Shown piece after piece: positions 1 to 14,818 of a stretch of 64,000 bases of DNA. The position numbers and the translations under genes were made by a program. The notes under the pieces are model-generated. The model searched no databases, was not told the DNA's origin, and saw nothing but the letters and a program-made list of their open reading frames with translations. The DNA is from Syngnathus acus (taxonomy: Eukaryota > Chordata > Actinopteri > Syngnathiformes > Syngnathidae): assembly GCF_901709675.1 (NCBI RefSeq), contig NC_051092.1:12398491-12462490 (forward strand), in the 5' to 3' direction. How positions within the stretch are numbered: the stretch's first letter is position 1; each line of letters begins with the position of its first letter.

Positions 1-24
1 GAGCCTATTCCAGATGATATAGAG

Positions 25-352
25 CAGTGGTTCTTAACCTTGTTGAAGGTACGGAACACCACCAGTTTAATATGCGCATTCACCGAACCCCTCTTTAATG
101 ATTATTTTTTTCAAATTCAAGGCATAGATGTTTTTTACTGGTGCACAAAATGAGCCGTGCACAAACATCACCTTGTTCAAAGAACAAAACCAACACAATG
201 CATGAACTCGCAACAAATTACATACCTGCAAATCAGTGTGAGTTCTGCTGTTAACGAATTTACACGATGAATCAGGTGTGTTCGGACCTCCGCTTTGGAG
301 GCTCTGCTGAACCCCTGAGACCGACTCACCGAACCCAGGTTAAGTACCACTG
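25..352. mobile_element. hAT-type miniature inverted-repeat element
   Basis: The left end reads CAGTGGTTCTTAACCT and the right end reads AGGTTAAGTACCACTG, imperfect terminal inverted repeats. The 8 bases outside each end (17-24 atatagag, 353-360 atttagag) match at 7 of 8 positions, as expected for a hAT target-site duplication. There is no transposase reading frame, so it is non-autonomous. It lies in what is probably a PTPDC1 intron. Confidence 0.75.
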
Positions 353-701
353 ATTTAGAGCCAGGGAACGTGGCACGGCCACAATAGATTGCCTGTCACA
401 GGGCTGAGACATTAAGACAGACTAGCATTCTTAACACCTTATATACTCACGGGAATTTGCAACAGTTTTGTACTTCTTTGTGGGACAAGATTTCCCTAGA
501 GCCACGTCTTAGAAAAGTCTTCCCAGAAGTGCAGACTCTTACAGTTCCAAGGGAACAGCAACATTTCATCCATTTGTAGTTCTCGGAGTGATTTTTGTAC
601 TGCTGCTGAATTGGATCTCATCAATTACCGGGTGTTGAGGCCAATAATTCTCTTCACTAGTCCATCCAAAGGATTTTTTAGCACGTGTGTTCATTTTGCA
701 G

Positions 702-3629
702 TTTACTTCTACAACTTTGGGATGCCAGACTTCTGCGTGTCTTCCCTGGTCAACATAATAGATGGGGTAAAGGTGCTGGGCTTCGCGGTGGGGGAAGGCA
801 GGGTTGCTGTGCACTGCCACGCAGGCCTGGGCAGAACAGGTTTGGGTTCCATCAGAAGTAACCCAGCAAGCGTGACGGCACGCAACGCACAACTTTGTAC
901 TATGACTGCTCCACAGGTGTCCTGATAGCCTGCTACTTAATCTACACTTTGCGCATCAGTCCCAGCGAGGCCGTCCATTATGTGCGCATCAAGAGGCCTC
1001 GCTCCATCCAAACCCGAGCGCAGATCAGCCAAGTGTTCGACTTTGCTCGGCTCCTCAGCGCGCAGCTGGTTCAGTACCCAGACCTCAGCCTGCGACACGG
1101 ATCCCCCGTCACCCTGCAGCACTACCTCAACCGCCAAGCGCTCCTGCTGCACGGCCAAGAGGCTCGCACGCTCAGATACATACCCAAGGTGTGGACTTGA
1201 TCGTTATCTGTGTCACTAACAGTGCAGCATCACTGATCCCCCTCTTGCCATCTCATCAGGTGGTGTACCTTTTGTGCATGCACATCTCCTGTTTGTCGAT
1301 GGGACTACCTGCAGCTCCGGAGATACACGCTGAACTGGAGAAGAGATCAGAACTGAGGATTTTGACCAGAGTGGTGAGGGAGACCCTGGTGTCCAAACAG
1401 TTCCTGCCCTTGCTGCGCCAAGATCACAACATCGCACGGGTGGGCTCTGTGTCCTCCTGGGATGGGCAGCTAGGATTCTCAGAGAGAAACAGGGACTTGC
1501 TTTGGGACAAACGCAGCTACAGTGACTCTGACCTCAGCATGATGGCGGTAAATATTAAAAGATTTCACACACTCAAAAATCCAAATCACCATATCAAGGG
1601 AGACGCTAGGTCAGTGAGCGTCTTAAGATGAACAGGTGCATTTTGCTTCAATTGGCTTTTTTGTGACTTTACCCACTACAGATGGCAAAGAGGAGAATGA
1701 CCATAGTTCAGGAAATAGAACTGACACATGCATGAAGGTGATACACAGCTAGGTCTCCTTCTTGACTGCTCATTACAGTATAGCACCATCTATCATAAGA
1801 AAAAAACTGTACACTCAGGATGGGTGAAGATTTCATCGCTTACATTACCGGGATTGTCGTGAAGTGACGATCTCCGAGGCCTTGTTGTTCCGCTTTGCCT
1901 CCACTATATAGTATGTTAGCCTCTGACTGCTTTAATTTGTATTGTTTCTAATAGGAAAAGCAAACTGTCATGCTATTGTTTCTTGTCTTATAGGATCTGG
2001 AGATGAGTCCCTGGCTTGCAAAGGATGCCATAGGATCGGAACTGAGACCAGTGAGCTCCAAGACTACCCCACCTTCATTACACCTCACCACCAACAACCG
2101 TGCTCAAACACGCGCTAAGCAGCCGAGCAAAAGCTCTGGTAGGATGTTTAAGTCTACGGTCAAAAAGGATCAATCCAAGTACAGCTCCAACATTGAGGTA
2201 AAAGCAAGAACGACTATTTAAGATTACCAATTGCGTGATGAATGCTCTGACTCAAGATTATTCCTCAATAGTTGTGCAGAAGCACACACAACGTGCACCC
2301 GACCTCGGTGGCTCGTGCCATTGCCAAGGCAATGGCAGACCAAAGTCCACCAGAAGAATCCATTCTACAGCGGTCGTCTCTTTTACAGGTACATCTCCCA
2401 CATCTGCACATTTTTATACAATATTCCAAAGTCAAGTCACTCACCTTCCTAACAGGAGGAGCTGAACAGCAGTGAATGTGGCTGGGCTCTTTTGGTGACC
2501 GAGACGAATCCTCAGGTTCTCACGTGCCTGCTTTGGACCTGGCTTGAGAAGCTAAAAGTCAGTCAGTGGACTTCAAGCAAAACACGCTCATGTTGATATT
2601 TAACAGTCATCCAATCCGATGCTCCAACATATTTGATCCATCTTGACACAGGATCCCGTTCTTGGTGCCGAGGATATAGTAAGATTGAGTTGTGTGGAAC
2701 CTAACAGGAAGCCTTTTTGTGTGCTCAAGAAGGTAAAGTATCCAATAATCTTTATATTCCTCTGTACTCGTTATAATAATCAATCTTAATCACGGGAATA
2801 GGCTAACTAGCTACTAAGCTACTCATTCTTTCGTCTCTTGAATAGGTGTAGCTCAAGAGATCAGGTCGTTTTTGGGCCAGATACTCTTTTGAGAGGCAAT
2901 AACATTGGGATTTTTTTTTTTTAAACAAAACAGAAAGGAGCACTTCCTTTCTTGGAGATGGTGGTCATGATAGTGATAATTCTCTTCACTTCTGCTACTT
3001 GTAATAAATGTAAATCGTGAATTTGTTCCACTTAGTGCTTTTTATTTTTATTTTTTTTATAAACTATCAATCACTTTGTTTCTTCCACTTAGTGCTTTTT
3101 ATTTATTTATTTTTTTAATAAATTATCAATCATTATCACTCTGGCCTATGTAATAAATAAATGTTGAATTTAGAAATAGTAGTCGATTAATCGTAATGTA
3201 TTGCAAGCAAACATTACTGAGGAAAAGAGAGTCTTTGACCTGGTTAGATTCTGCATGGGATGGAGCTCACTCCACAAAGTGGTCTGATCCAACTGCATTT
3301 TCAAATCCAGCAATTTCTGGTGCCAAGAGTTGCTCGCAATCCTATTGTCCTTCCAGCCACAGAGGCACACCATCTATTGTCTGCTGAGCTGTGTCAACAA
3401 AGTGACCAGCCTGTGTCCGCATAGAGAAGATGCCGTGCTGCAGCGACTGATACGAGCACTGACAAAGGTAAGCGAATAAACAGTGCAATGTTCTAAGTGA
3501 GCAAAGCCTGACAACTAGCCAATTGCCTTTTTTACTCAACAGCGACCTCAAGAGGAAATCGAAAGCCTTGCACGTTTACTGAATCTCATTAGGGCCCATT
3601 TGAGGGAGAACTTTCTCAACAATTGTTAA
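702..3629 (+). CDS. ptpdc1: PTPDC1-like protein tyrosine phosphatase (5' partial)
   Basis: Protein tyrosine phosphatase domain-containing protein 1, a dual-specificity-type phosphatase; in mammals the family is linked to centrosome and cilium function. Nine coding exons, read by hand: 702-839, 917-1188, 1260-1547, 1994-2197, 2272-2388, 2456-2557, 2652-2732, 3363-3467, 3543-3629. They total 463 codons plus TAA and stay in frame. The first exon carries the signature HCHAGLGRTG (HC-X5-R); catalytic Cys is at 815-817 and the P-loop Arg at 833-835. Downstream are VLIACYL and the conserved KRPRSIQTR, then family-like segments RSYSDSD and a C-terminal region with LLWTWLEKLK. The first exon starts inside the domain (YFYNFG), so the start and the N-terminal exons lie left of the window. 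The fifth-exon acceptor (2271/2272) was chosen over a better-looking AG at 2279 because only it keeps frame. Identity is firm; a-or-b paralogue status is not. Confidence 0.9.
3024..3136. repeat. Two-copy 57-bp tandem repeat in a PTPDC1 intron
   Basis: The text starting CACTTAGTGCTTTTTATTT occurs at 3029 and again at 3086, and both copies end with a variant of AAATTATCAATCA. It is an AT-rich local duplication inside the long intron 2733-3362, which otherwise shows nothing recognisable. Confidence 0.7.
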
Positions 3630-3732
3630 ATCCGGTGGGCCTGGAGCTGGGACGCTACACTTTGAAGTGGACCAATTGTCAATTCGATCATTCCGACAAA
3701 GTTCTTTTTCTTCTTTTGACCACAAATGGGAA

Positions 3733-3738
3733 AATAAA
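3733..3738 (+). other. Poly(A) signal for PTPDC1
   Basis: AATAAA lies about 100 bases after the PTPDC1 stop codon and is the first canonical hexamer downstream, so it is the likely cleavage signal. Confidence 0.6.
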
Positions 3739-4439
3739 CTTGTTGGTGTGATAGTGGTGCTTTTATAACAATATTAAATTACCCCGTGAACAGGAAAAAA
3801 TATGGTATTTCAAAATGATTTCTTGATACATTAAAAGTGGACCATTTGGGTTAAACAACTGACCAACCAAATGAATATTATTTTTAAAAAAAACATTGAG
3901 TGTAAAATAAGGATTGCTTCTGTGTTTATTACATATTACGAGTGGAGAAATGTGATCACAAGTGCAGCAACTGTTTGTAAACCTTATTGAGACTTTCTCA
4001 AAAATGTAATTAGAAGTTTAAGCCTCCAGATTTGGGGGAAAAATCTTGGATAAAATAATGAATCTTATATTGACGCGGTTTCAATGTTTTTATTTATGAG
4101 ACAACGAGCGCCATCCGCTGCTAATCCAGAAGTGTCGCCTTAAACACCCGTTTAGTGATCATTTGTCACATAAAACATAAAAGAATTGGGGATGCTATAA
4201 TGGAGTGCAAGTCGGTCAAACTTAACTTATCTTAACTTTTACCTTTAACTTTAAAAAGACGCAAGTAAAGCAATCTCGCTAGTACTTATCTGCGTGCGCC
4301 AATCAACCGCCCGCCCGCCCGCCTTGTCTCCAATTAAACTTCTGATCCACTTTTTCGTGAGTCCATTGTGCGAACTCCACCTGACAAAATGCCACATTTC
4401 CATATTTGTTCTAACTTTTCGACGAGGTGCCAACTGAAG

Positions 4440-4725
4440 AGTTGTTTGAGCGCCTCAACCTGTGACGTCACCACCGGTCGGGTTGGAATTAGCGTCGCAC
4501 TGTCAAACCAACACAACCGTTTTGTGCATAAGCACTTGTGTCTGTGTTTCTCGCACACGCCACCTGAGTACAAATGGGCCACTGGGTGACACGTCATCAC
4601 ATTCAGGCTGTAATGATGTAATCTCCCAGCCGCGACGCGGGGGCGGCGTCAGGATGCTAAAGTGCTGGAGCACTTTTGTCCAACGCAAGAAACTTCGACA
4701 AGAAAATCTAGGGCCGTCCTGACAG
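4440..4725 (+). promoter_or_regulatory. Candidate promoter and non-coding exon 1 of ODF3B copy A
   Basis: A GC-rich block in an AT-rich intergenic stretch, with a CRE-type TGACGTCA at 4463. From about 4541 it aligns by eye with 10742-10924 upstream of copy B: both share CTGTGTTTC, CGCACGCCACC-like text, TAATGATGT and CGTCAGGATGC in the same order. Both end with a GCCGT...AG|GT splice-donor-like sequence (donor at 4726 here). I infer a promoter and first non-coding exon duplicated with the gene. The rest of 3740-5731 holds nothing I recognise apart from the X-box and a miniature-element end listed separately. Confidence 0.45.
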
Positions 4726-4935
4726 GTCAGTCGTGTGGTTTAAAAAAAATACCTTTTAAATTAACAGCTAGGGTGGGCTCGAATTGCCTACGTAATAACT
4801 AAAGAGCGTATGATGCGTTCAGGAAAACGGGTTTTCAAATTTGCACGTTGCGAATTCTTAAATAAAATGTCTCGTATTGTAAATTCCTTCACTTGCATGG
4901 AGATTTTGAACACAACACGGTCAGCATGTGCAGTC

Positions 4936-4949
4936 GTCTCCGTGGCAAC
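4936..4949 (-). promoter_or_regulatory. X-box (RFX binding site)
   Basis: Read on the minus strand the site is GTTGCC-AC-GGAGAC. It matches the RFX X-box consensus RYYNYY-N(1-3)-RRNRAC at every position. RFX factors drive ciliary and axonemal genes, which suits the ODF3B gene whose start codon is about 780 bases downstream. A donor-like AAAG|GTAAAC at 5058/5059 could end a non-coding exon that begins near this site. No equally good site was found upstream of copy B. Confidence 0.6.
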
Positions 4950-5499
4950 ATTGCCATAGTGAAGTGGGCTGGCTCGAAACAATTTGTGTTGTAGTTCAAT
5001 GAACGCACTGATTTCCGGATCAGAGGAAGACTGAAATGAGGATCGGGATTTGCGAAAGGTAAACTATTTCAACCAACATTTTGAATAACGGAATCAATAC
5101 TGAACCTTAGAATAAACATTCCTTCCTAGGAGACATTTTTTTGTTATTGAGTAACAGGCGCAGCTAAGAGTTTTAGTGTAATATTTACAGATCGGTGACG
5201 TACAGGCAGGTAGCAGGGTGGACTAGTGGTGACCATCTCTCCCTCATTCTTGGTTGTAATAATGCTGTGTGGAGTTTGTATGTTCTCCCCATGCTTGCAT
5301 GAGTTTTCTGCAAAGTATCTTGTCATGGATTTTTAAGTACATTTCCCCCTGACAAATCCTTAATTTCAATTATTCAAATATAAAATATACACAAAGTTAC
5401 CACATCCCATTTATTAGGAGGGTATGCATGCTTTGATTTATTTCTCCTCATAAAATTAAATTAAGTTGTACTTGTTTACATTCAACTACAAAGTAAGTG

Positions 5500-5585
5500 A
5501 AATTATTTATCTCTGTCTCATTTATTTTACATATCACAAAAACCTGGCATTTGACAAGGGGTGTGTAGACTTTTTATATCACCTG
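5500..5585. mobile_element. Fragment of a miniature element (right end)
   Basis: The end, GGGGTGTGTAGACTTTTTATATC, and the preceding ACAAAAACCTGGCATTTGA-like text match the right terminus of the fuller element at 23924-24363. Only one end is evident here, so this is a truncated copy. Confidence 0.5.
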
Positions 5586-5701
5586 TTGTGCCCTGCCAAT
5601 GACTGGCAACCAGTTCAGGACGTACCTGGACCACTCCATTAGTATTGGTAAATTGTGAAAGTGGAGGCCCTCTGGTGGTTTTCACACTGCCCATTGAATG
5701 A

Positions 5702-9649
<3,948 letters not shown>

Positions 9650-9952
9650 GCTGGGGGATTTCAACACCGTGACATCAGATGAAGCAAAGAGGCCAAAATC
9701 AGCAAATGAGATTTGTTGATTGGATTTCACAGTTCAGCGTTTGCAATATTTTGTCTTGTCAAGCATTTAGTTTGGTTAGCATGTGATTTGCTAAGAAATG
9801 TAAACAGGCGAGAAATGTCCTTTCCATCACATCCTACTGTGGCTCCTCAAAAAAGGCTTGTTAAATCTCCCACATATGCATCCAGCAGGTCGCACTTGCG
9901 ATTTCATTAGTGTTAGAGAAATTAACTACATTGTGTTCGACAATATTTTTTT

Positions 9953-9958
9953 AATAAA
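9953..9958 (+). other. Poly(A) signal for ODF3B copy A
   Basis: AATAAA about 300 bases after the copy A stop codon, the first canonical hexamer downstream. The rest of 9650-10741 is AT-rich with no other gene. A ~20-base string AGTTTGGTTAGCATGTGATT occurs at 9767 and again near 10856, a trace of local duplication. Confidence 0.55.
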
Positions 9959-10741
9959 AAGAATAACAGTGAAAGTAATTATTTTTCTTAATTATTTTGG
10001 TACAGTACAGTACTGTACAGTTGCTGTTCAGTAAACATCCATCAATCAGTTTAATGTTTTTTGGTCCTGAATTGTTCACACTCATTCTTAATAATGGTAC
10101 AGGTGATGTTTTAAAAGCACTTTACTAGGTTACTTCAGAATGGTGCACAAGATGTGCAAAATGAGCAAAAATGGCAAATGGCCTTGCCACTTTCCATTTA
10201 TTTTTTAAAAACACATCCATTTCACAATAAAAAGTTTTGTCTGGCTCTCAAATCATTTTGGGCTTAATTGTACTGCACTATTTGTAATGACTGCCAAAAT
10301 CAAGTACGTTCTGTATATTGCAATGTACAAATAAATGGAAACACTATGTATATAGTATATGTGTATCTACAGTATAATGTCATTTACAAGTGAATCATGT
10401 GAAGAATGAGGAATAAAAACTTTTTCAAATGAGTCCACGTTGGAGACGTCATTTTAGTACAGCGCTGACAGCTACATGCCAGGGGAGGACATACGTCAGC
10501 AGAATTGAGTAACTCTAGTCTCCTACTGCTACTTCTACAGTTTAATACAAAACAATGGCGGCGATAGACAAAAGAACACATTCAAACGTTTAAAAATGAA
10601 AATGAGTCATTGCACGTAGGGTTTTTGTTGCTATCACAGCGTCATCTGCTGGATGTTTTGAGTAAAAGTAGCCCCTCGTCCCCAGTTGCCTCCTTGGCCT
10701 GGGAGTTGATGTCATTCCGTCATTGCTACTCATAGCATGTG

Positions 10742-10924
10742 CGCTGTGTTTCGCTCGCACGCCACCCTGATCCAAAATACATCGTCATATTTGGCCTCTA
10801 ATGATGTCAAACGCAAGGGCCGACGTCAGGATGCATTTGCTTCAGGAAAGCAATCAGTTTGGTTAGCATGTGATTGCATTCGACGTGTTCCAATTTTACC
10901 GGAAGTCCAAGAGAGCCGTAAAAG
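10742..10924 (+). promoter_or_regulatory. Candidate promoter and non-coding exon 1 of ODF3B copy B
   Basis: Collinear by eye with the block upstream of copy A (shared CTGTGTTTC, GCACGCCACC, CTAATGATGT, CGTCAGGATGC). It ends in GAGCCGTAAAAG|GTTAGT, a donor-like site at the position matching the one at 4726. A hAT element was later inserted 25 bases downstream. No full X-box is visible here. Confidence 0.4.
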
Positions 10925-10949
10925 GTTAGTTGCATGTAATGTTCTATGG

Positions 10950-11282
10950 CAGGGGTGTCAAACTCGTTTTTTTCACGGGCCGCATTGTAGTTATAGCTTC
11001 TTTTGGAGGGCCATTATGACTGTCAACCCAAATAAATATATGAGCACCTCATATTACATACAGTAAAAGCTACGAAACAAACTGACAAATAACTCGTTTT
11101 CAAATCAGACGAGTAAAAACTGGTCAAATATTTAAAAAAAAAAAAAAAAGATATTAAAAGTGAAGACAATTTGCAATTCCAGTAATGACACACGAGCTTG
11201 ATGCACAATTTGTCTTCGCGGGCCACATAAAATGATGTGGCGGGCCATATCTGGCCCCTGGGCCTTGAGTTTGACACCAGTG
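10950..11282 (+). mobile_element. hAT miniature element, intact, with 8-bp target duplication
   Basis: Ends are CAGGGGTGTCAAACTC and GAGTTTGACACCAGTG. The flanking 8-mers 10942-10949 and 11283-11290 are both ttctatgg, a perfect hAT-sized target-site duplication. The interior contains the CACGGGCCGC and GGGCCATATCTGGCCC arms and no transposase. A second copy lies inverted at 22890-23217. Confidence 0.9.
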
Positions 11283-11558
11283 TTCTATGGGGTATACCTG
11301 TATTCGCCAAATTAAAAGTTGTTTTAAATTATTTTACTAGTTGTTGAGCATTCTATCATATTTTCATAATTGGAGGCAATAAAAGTTATTGGAGGAATCA
11401 GCTTGTAAAAAGTACAGTATGGAAAGCTATTCATAAATGCCACTCCTAAATAAAGACACCCGATGAAGAGACTTTGGATTAAATAAATGTGTATTTAATT
11501 CCATTTGAGTTGTCCAATAGAAAGGAAACTATCAACTCGTGTCTTGTTCATGTAGGTC

Positions 11559-11853
11559 ATGCCTGAAGAAAATCCTAAAGTTGGGGTGGTGGGGACCAAA
11601 AGAGCACTCTATGCACTTCCTTCACTCACAGGTATGACTCAAGTCATATATTTTTCTCAAGTCGTCGCCTACGTCTTAATGCAAAGAGTTGTGTTGAAAA
11701 CATGCAAATTATAAGATTTCAGCAGGGTCCTAAAGCCGTTCATCAGCAAGTGCAAATTTGAATTGGATGTAAATTTGCGAGCCACGCCCCAAAATGCAGG
11801 CTGGTCAGTCACAGCAGATCAGGCTAAAACTACATTTTGCTCGCTGCTGTTGA

Positions 11854-11912
<59 letters not shown>

Positions 11913-13913
11913 TTTTAGTTATATAAAAATGGTATGCAGCCTTCTAACAAAAATTGCACACTCATGTGAGGTCAAGCTACTACTACTAAGGTTTTGCTGA
12001 TACTGTTACAATGAGTGCTAACATCTGTACCTTCCATTTTCATCTGAAGGTGCTAATAACCACGATCCGACAAAACGCAAAGCGCCAAGTTACACTTTTG
12101 GCCATACCTGTCACTTGACCAAAGAGCACGTCTCACCTGGACCTGCCCATTTTATTCCCTCCAACATCACCAAAAATGGCCGCGATGGAACACCGGCATT
12201 TTCATTTGGCAGACGTCGTAAGGATTGGGCACTTGACGAAGTCCCTGGGCCCAGTGAGAAAACCAAATGAATATCGGACTATGGAGATGATGTCTAGTAA
12301 ACGAGATTGAAGCAATTGCATCTTTTTCTTGTCTTTTTTTAGACCGCTACCACATTGCAAATGCAGCCAAGCTCACATTTCATTCTTCACCTGCGTATAC
12401 GTTGTCTACTCGGTGGAAACAAGCAGTGCTAAGCAACCAGACCACACCCGGTAACATTCTAACTGATAGATACAGTAACAATCAGAGGCAGCTAGGTAGA
12501 ATTGCAAATAAAGAATTGCTTTACAATTTCAGAGTTATGATGAGACATAAAAGTTGAAATAGATGAATAATAACTCCAGCAGTGAGTTAGCATAGCTTGA
12601 CTTGCCTGGACATGTTTTAGTATTTTACCAAATTGTCTCTCTTATAGAACATAGATGCTATAGCTCACTTTTTGTCTTCAAGTCACCTCCACGCATGGAG
12701 GGGCTGTGACCCAGCACCTTCTCTTGATCATCCATTCGCCGCTGACCTTTAATACTGATAATGGTCCATGTATGTCATACTTCATATTCTGCCTGTCACT
12801 GCAGGCCCAGCAGCCAACATGCTGCCTCCTGTCCTGGGATCCAAAACTGTGAACATTCCCGCCGTGCCCTCACACACACTGAGTGGTCGCACCAAAGTTG
12901 GCAACTTTTTTAATGATTTGTCAAAGGTAGACATATGCAAGACCTATTTTCTTTTTTTATCTAAATCCATCCTAGTTTAATTGATACATCCTCCTGCAGA
13001 CTCCAGGCCCTGCGGCCTATCAAGCTGTGGATCCCAAAACCTACCTGACCAAACCTCCCCAGTACAGCATGCCAGGACGTAACTTCCTGCCTACAAGCTT
13101 TACAAAGACGCCAGCACCTGGAGTCTACTGCCCTGAGAAGGTTGGATGGATGGATGGATGGATGGATGGATGGATGGATGGATGGATGGATGGATGGAGG
13201 GAGGGAGGGAGGGAGGGAGGGAGGGAGGGAGGGAGGGAGGGATGATGCAAAAGGCATTTCAATCAGCAAGCATGGAGAGCTCATCAACAAATACAAGCAA
13301 CCCCACTCTGTTTGACATTCATTATAAATGCAAACTCACAAAGGAAGCTTTCCAAATGGGGCTAATGTCGTATGAACACGGTTTTGGAATGAGGTAAGAA
13401 GATAAAGCAGCTGGAAATAAAGCTTCCAATAGAGATTCGAACTCAAATCTCCTGACTGTGAGGCAGACTTGATTACCACTACTCAAGACTCAGACCGCTA
13501 CGCTGTCGTGCTTCTGTTACTGAACAAATACTATTTTATATTTACAGGTAAATGAACTTTCACAACTAATGTAGTCGAGAAGCTTGCAGCCATTATGCAA
13601 CATTGCAACACATATTCACACTTACAATGAGTGACAATTGATAAGGTGCTCACCTTGTGCAGCATCATACACTGCATTGTATGCTCACTTTTAATATCTT
13701 GATTGATTGAGTCACTTTTAGTATCTTACATTGAAGTAATTGATAGACAATACTATTAATATTGGATTCTTTGACTAAAGACCTTATTTGTTCTAGGTCA
13801 ACTCTACACACTCAAAAGCTCCAGCCTTCAGTTTTGGAAGACTTCATTCAGAAAACACCCTAATCCCTCTTACGGACGTGGATCGTTGTCAAAAGTCTAT
13901 AAAACTAATTTAA
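11559..13913 (+). CDS. odf3b: ODF3B/CIMAP1-type SHIPPO-repeat protein, copy B (shortened N-terminus)
   Basis: Tandem paralogue of the gene at 5732. Six coding exons in the same phases: 11559-11631, 12050-12253, 12343-12450, 12805-12926, 13000-13140, 13797-13913, giving 254 aa plus TAA. Exons 2 to 6 are exactly the same lengths as in copy A (204, 108, 122, 141, 117). Motifs include [46 protein letters not shown] and the C-terminal [13 protein letters not shown]. Exon 1 is shorter (73 versus 112 bases): the [10 protein letters not shown] hallmark and first PGPKY motif are gone, replaced by a short stretch ending [10 protein letters not shown]. Intron 5 begins immediately with a GGAT/GGGA minisatellite. 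All splice sites and the frame are intact, so the gene looks functional, but the protein may have diverged in role. It could be named an odf3b-like paralogue. Confidence 0.87.
11857..11908. repeat. (TA)n microsatellite
   Basis: About 25 uninterrupted TA units in intron 1 of ODF3B copy B. Long TA runs are prone to cruciform extrusion and slippage. Confidence 0.95.
13143..13243 (+). repeat. (GGAT)n-(GGGA)n minisatellite abutting a splice donor
   Basis: About 13 units of GGAT-type followed by about 11 units of GGGA-type, starting two bases after the donor of coding exon 5 of ODF3B copy B. The donor GTTGGA is therefore partly built from the repeat. The GGGA half could form G-quadruplexes. Confidence 0.95.
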
Positions 13914-14469
13914 CTTCACACTGACAAAAGTGGTAAAAGGCAGCTGGTGGGAATGAAACTGAGGGGTCAGTTGAAAGATGACATGCACCTTCTTCTTTAG
14001 ACTCAGCATCATGTTGAGTCACATAATATTAGTAAACACAGGATAGATAACTTGATTATGTCATTTGTTGTACCATATTTATTTTTCTTGAGTGCTGGTG
14101 TCTAGGGTGAGCTGGAGTCTATCTCCAATAACTTTGGGAGAGAGGCCAGTGACATCCTGGATTGGTTGCCAGCCAATTGCAGGGCATACAGTATATAGAC
14201 AAAAAAAAAGAAAGGTGCACTTACGCCCCCCAGTATGGACAATTAAGATTTGTCTGTGAACCTAACATGATGTTTCTGGAATGTGGGAGAAAGCAGGAGT
14301 GCTTGAAGAAAATTCATACAGAACTCAGAATTGATGAACAGATGTGCAAATGTTTTCTAATGAAATTAATACATACGTGAAACCCCTTCTATTTTGAGAA
14401 AGAAAATAACATGCCACACTATCATTTTAAATGTGTAACTTTGTGTATCTCTGCTCTTCAATATTTTGA

Positions 14470-14475
14470 AATAAA
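14470..14475 (+). other. Poly(A) signal for ODF3B copy B
   Basis: AATAAA about 560 bases after the copy B stop codon. No earlier canonical hexamer was seen. The intervening 3' flank contains no other gene-like structure. Confidence 0.5.
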
Positions 14476-14818
14476 AAGTATAGGGCAAATATTTTGTGCA
14501 TTTGTGTTTTTGTTTTTTGTTTTTGAAATCCTGGATTGACAAAGCAATCCATTCTAGTTATCAGTGACCCAGAGTTGTTTAGTCCCACTTTTTTAATTTG
14601 GTGTATGTCGCAACCCGTTACAAAGATAATTTGTTGTGCAACAACTGCAAAAACAACATTTACATGGATGAAAAAAGTTCAAGTGAACTGAATCTTTAGA
14701 ATCAGTTCACTCAAAAGATTTGTTCAAACGAATCGTTCGCTACACTTTCTTATTTATTTATTCAATTATTTATTTTTACCTCGTGTAGTGCACCTATTGA
14801 AGTGTCCATGATGTGTCC

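Noticed and set aside
566-892. 108-aa minus frame opposite the PTPDC1 catalytic exon
   Set aside because: Antisense to the phosphatase exon, with no homology of its own.
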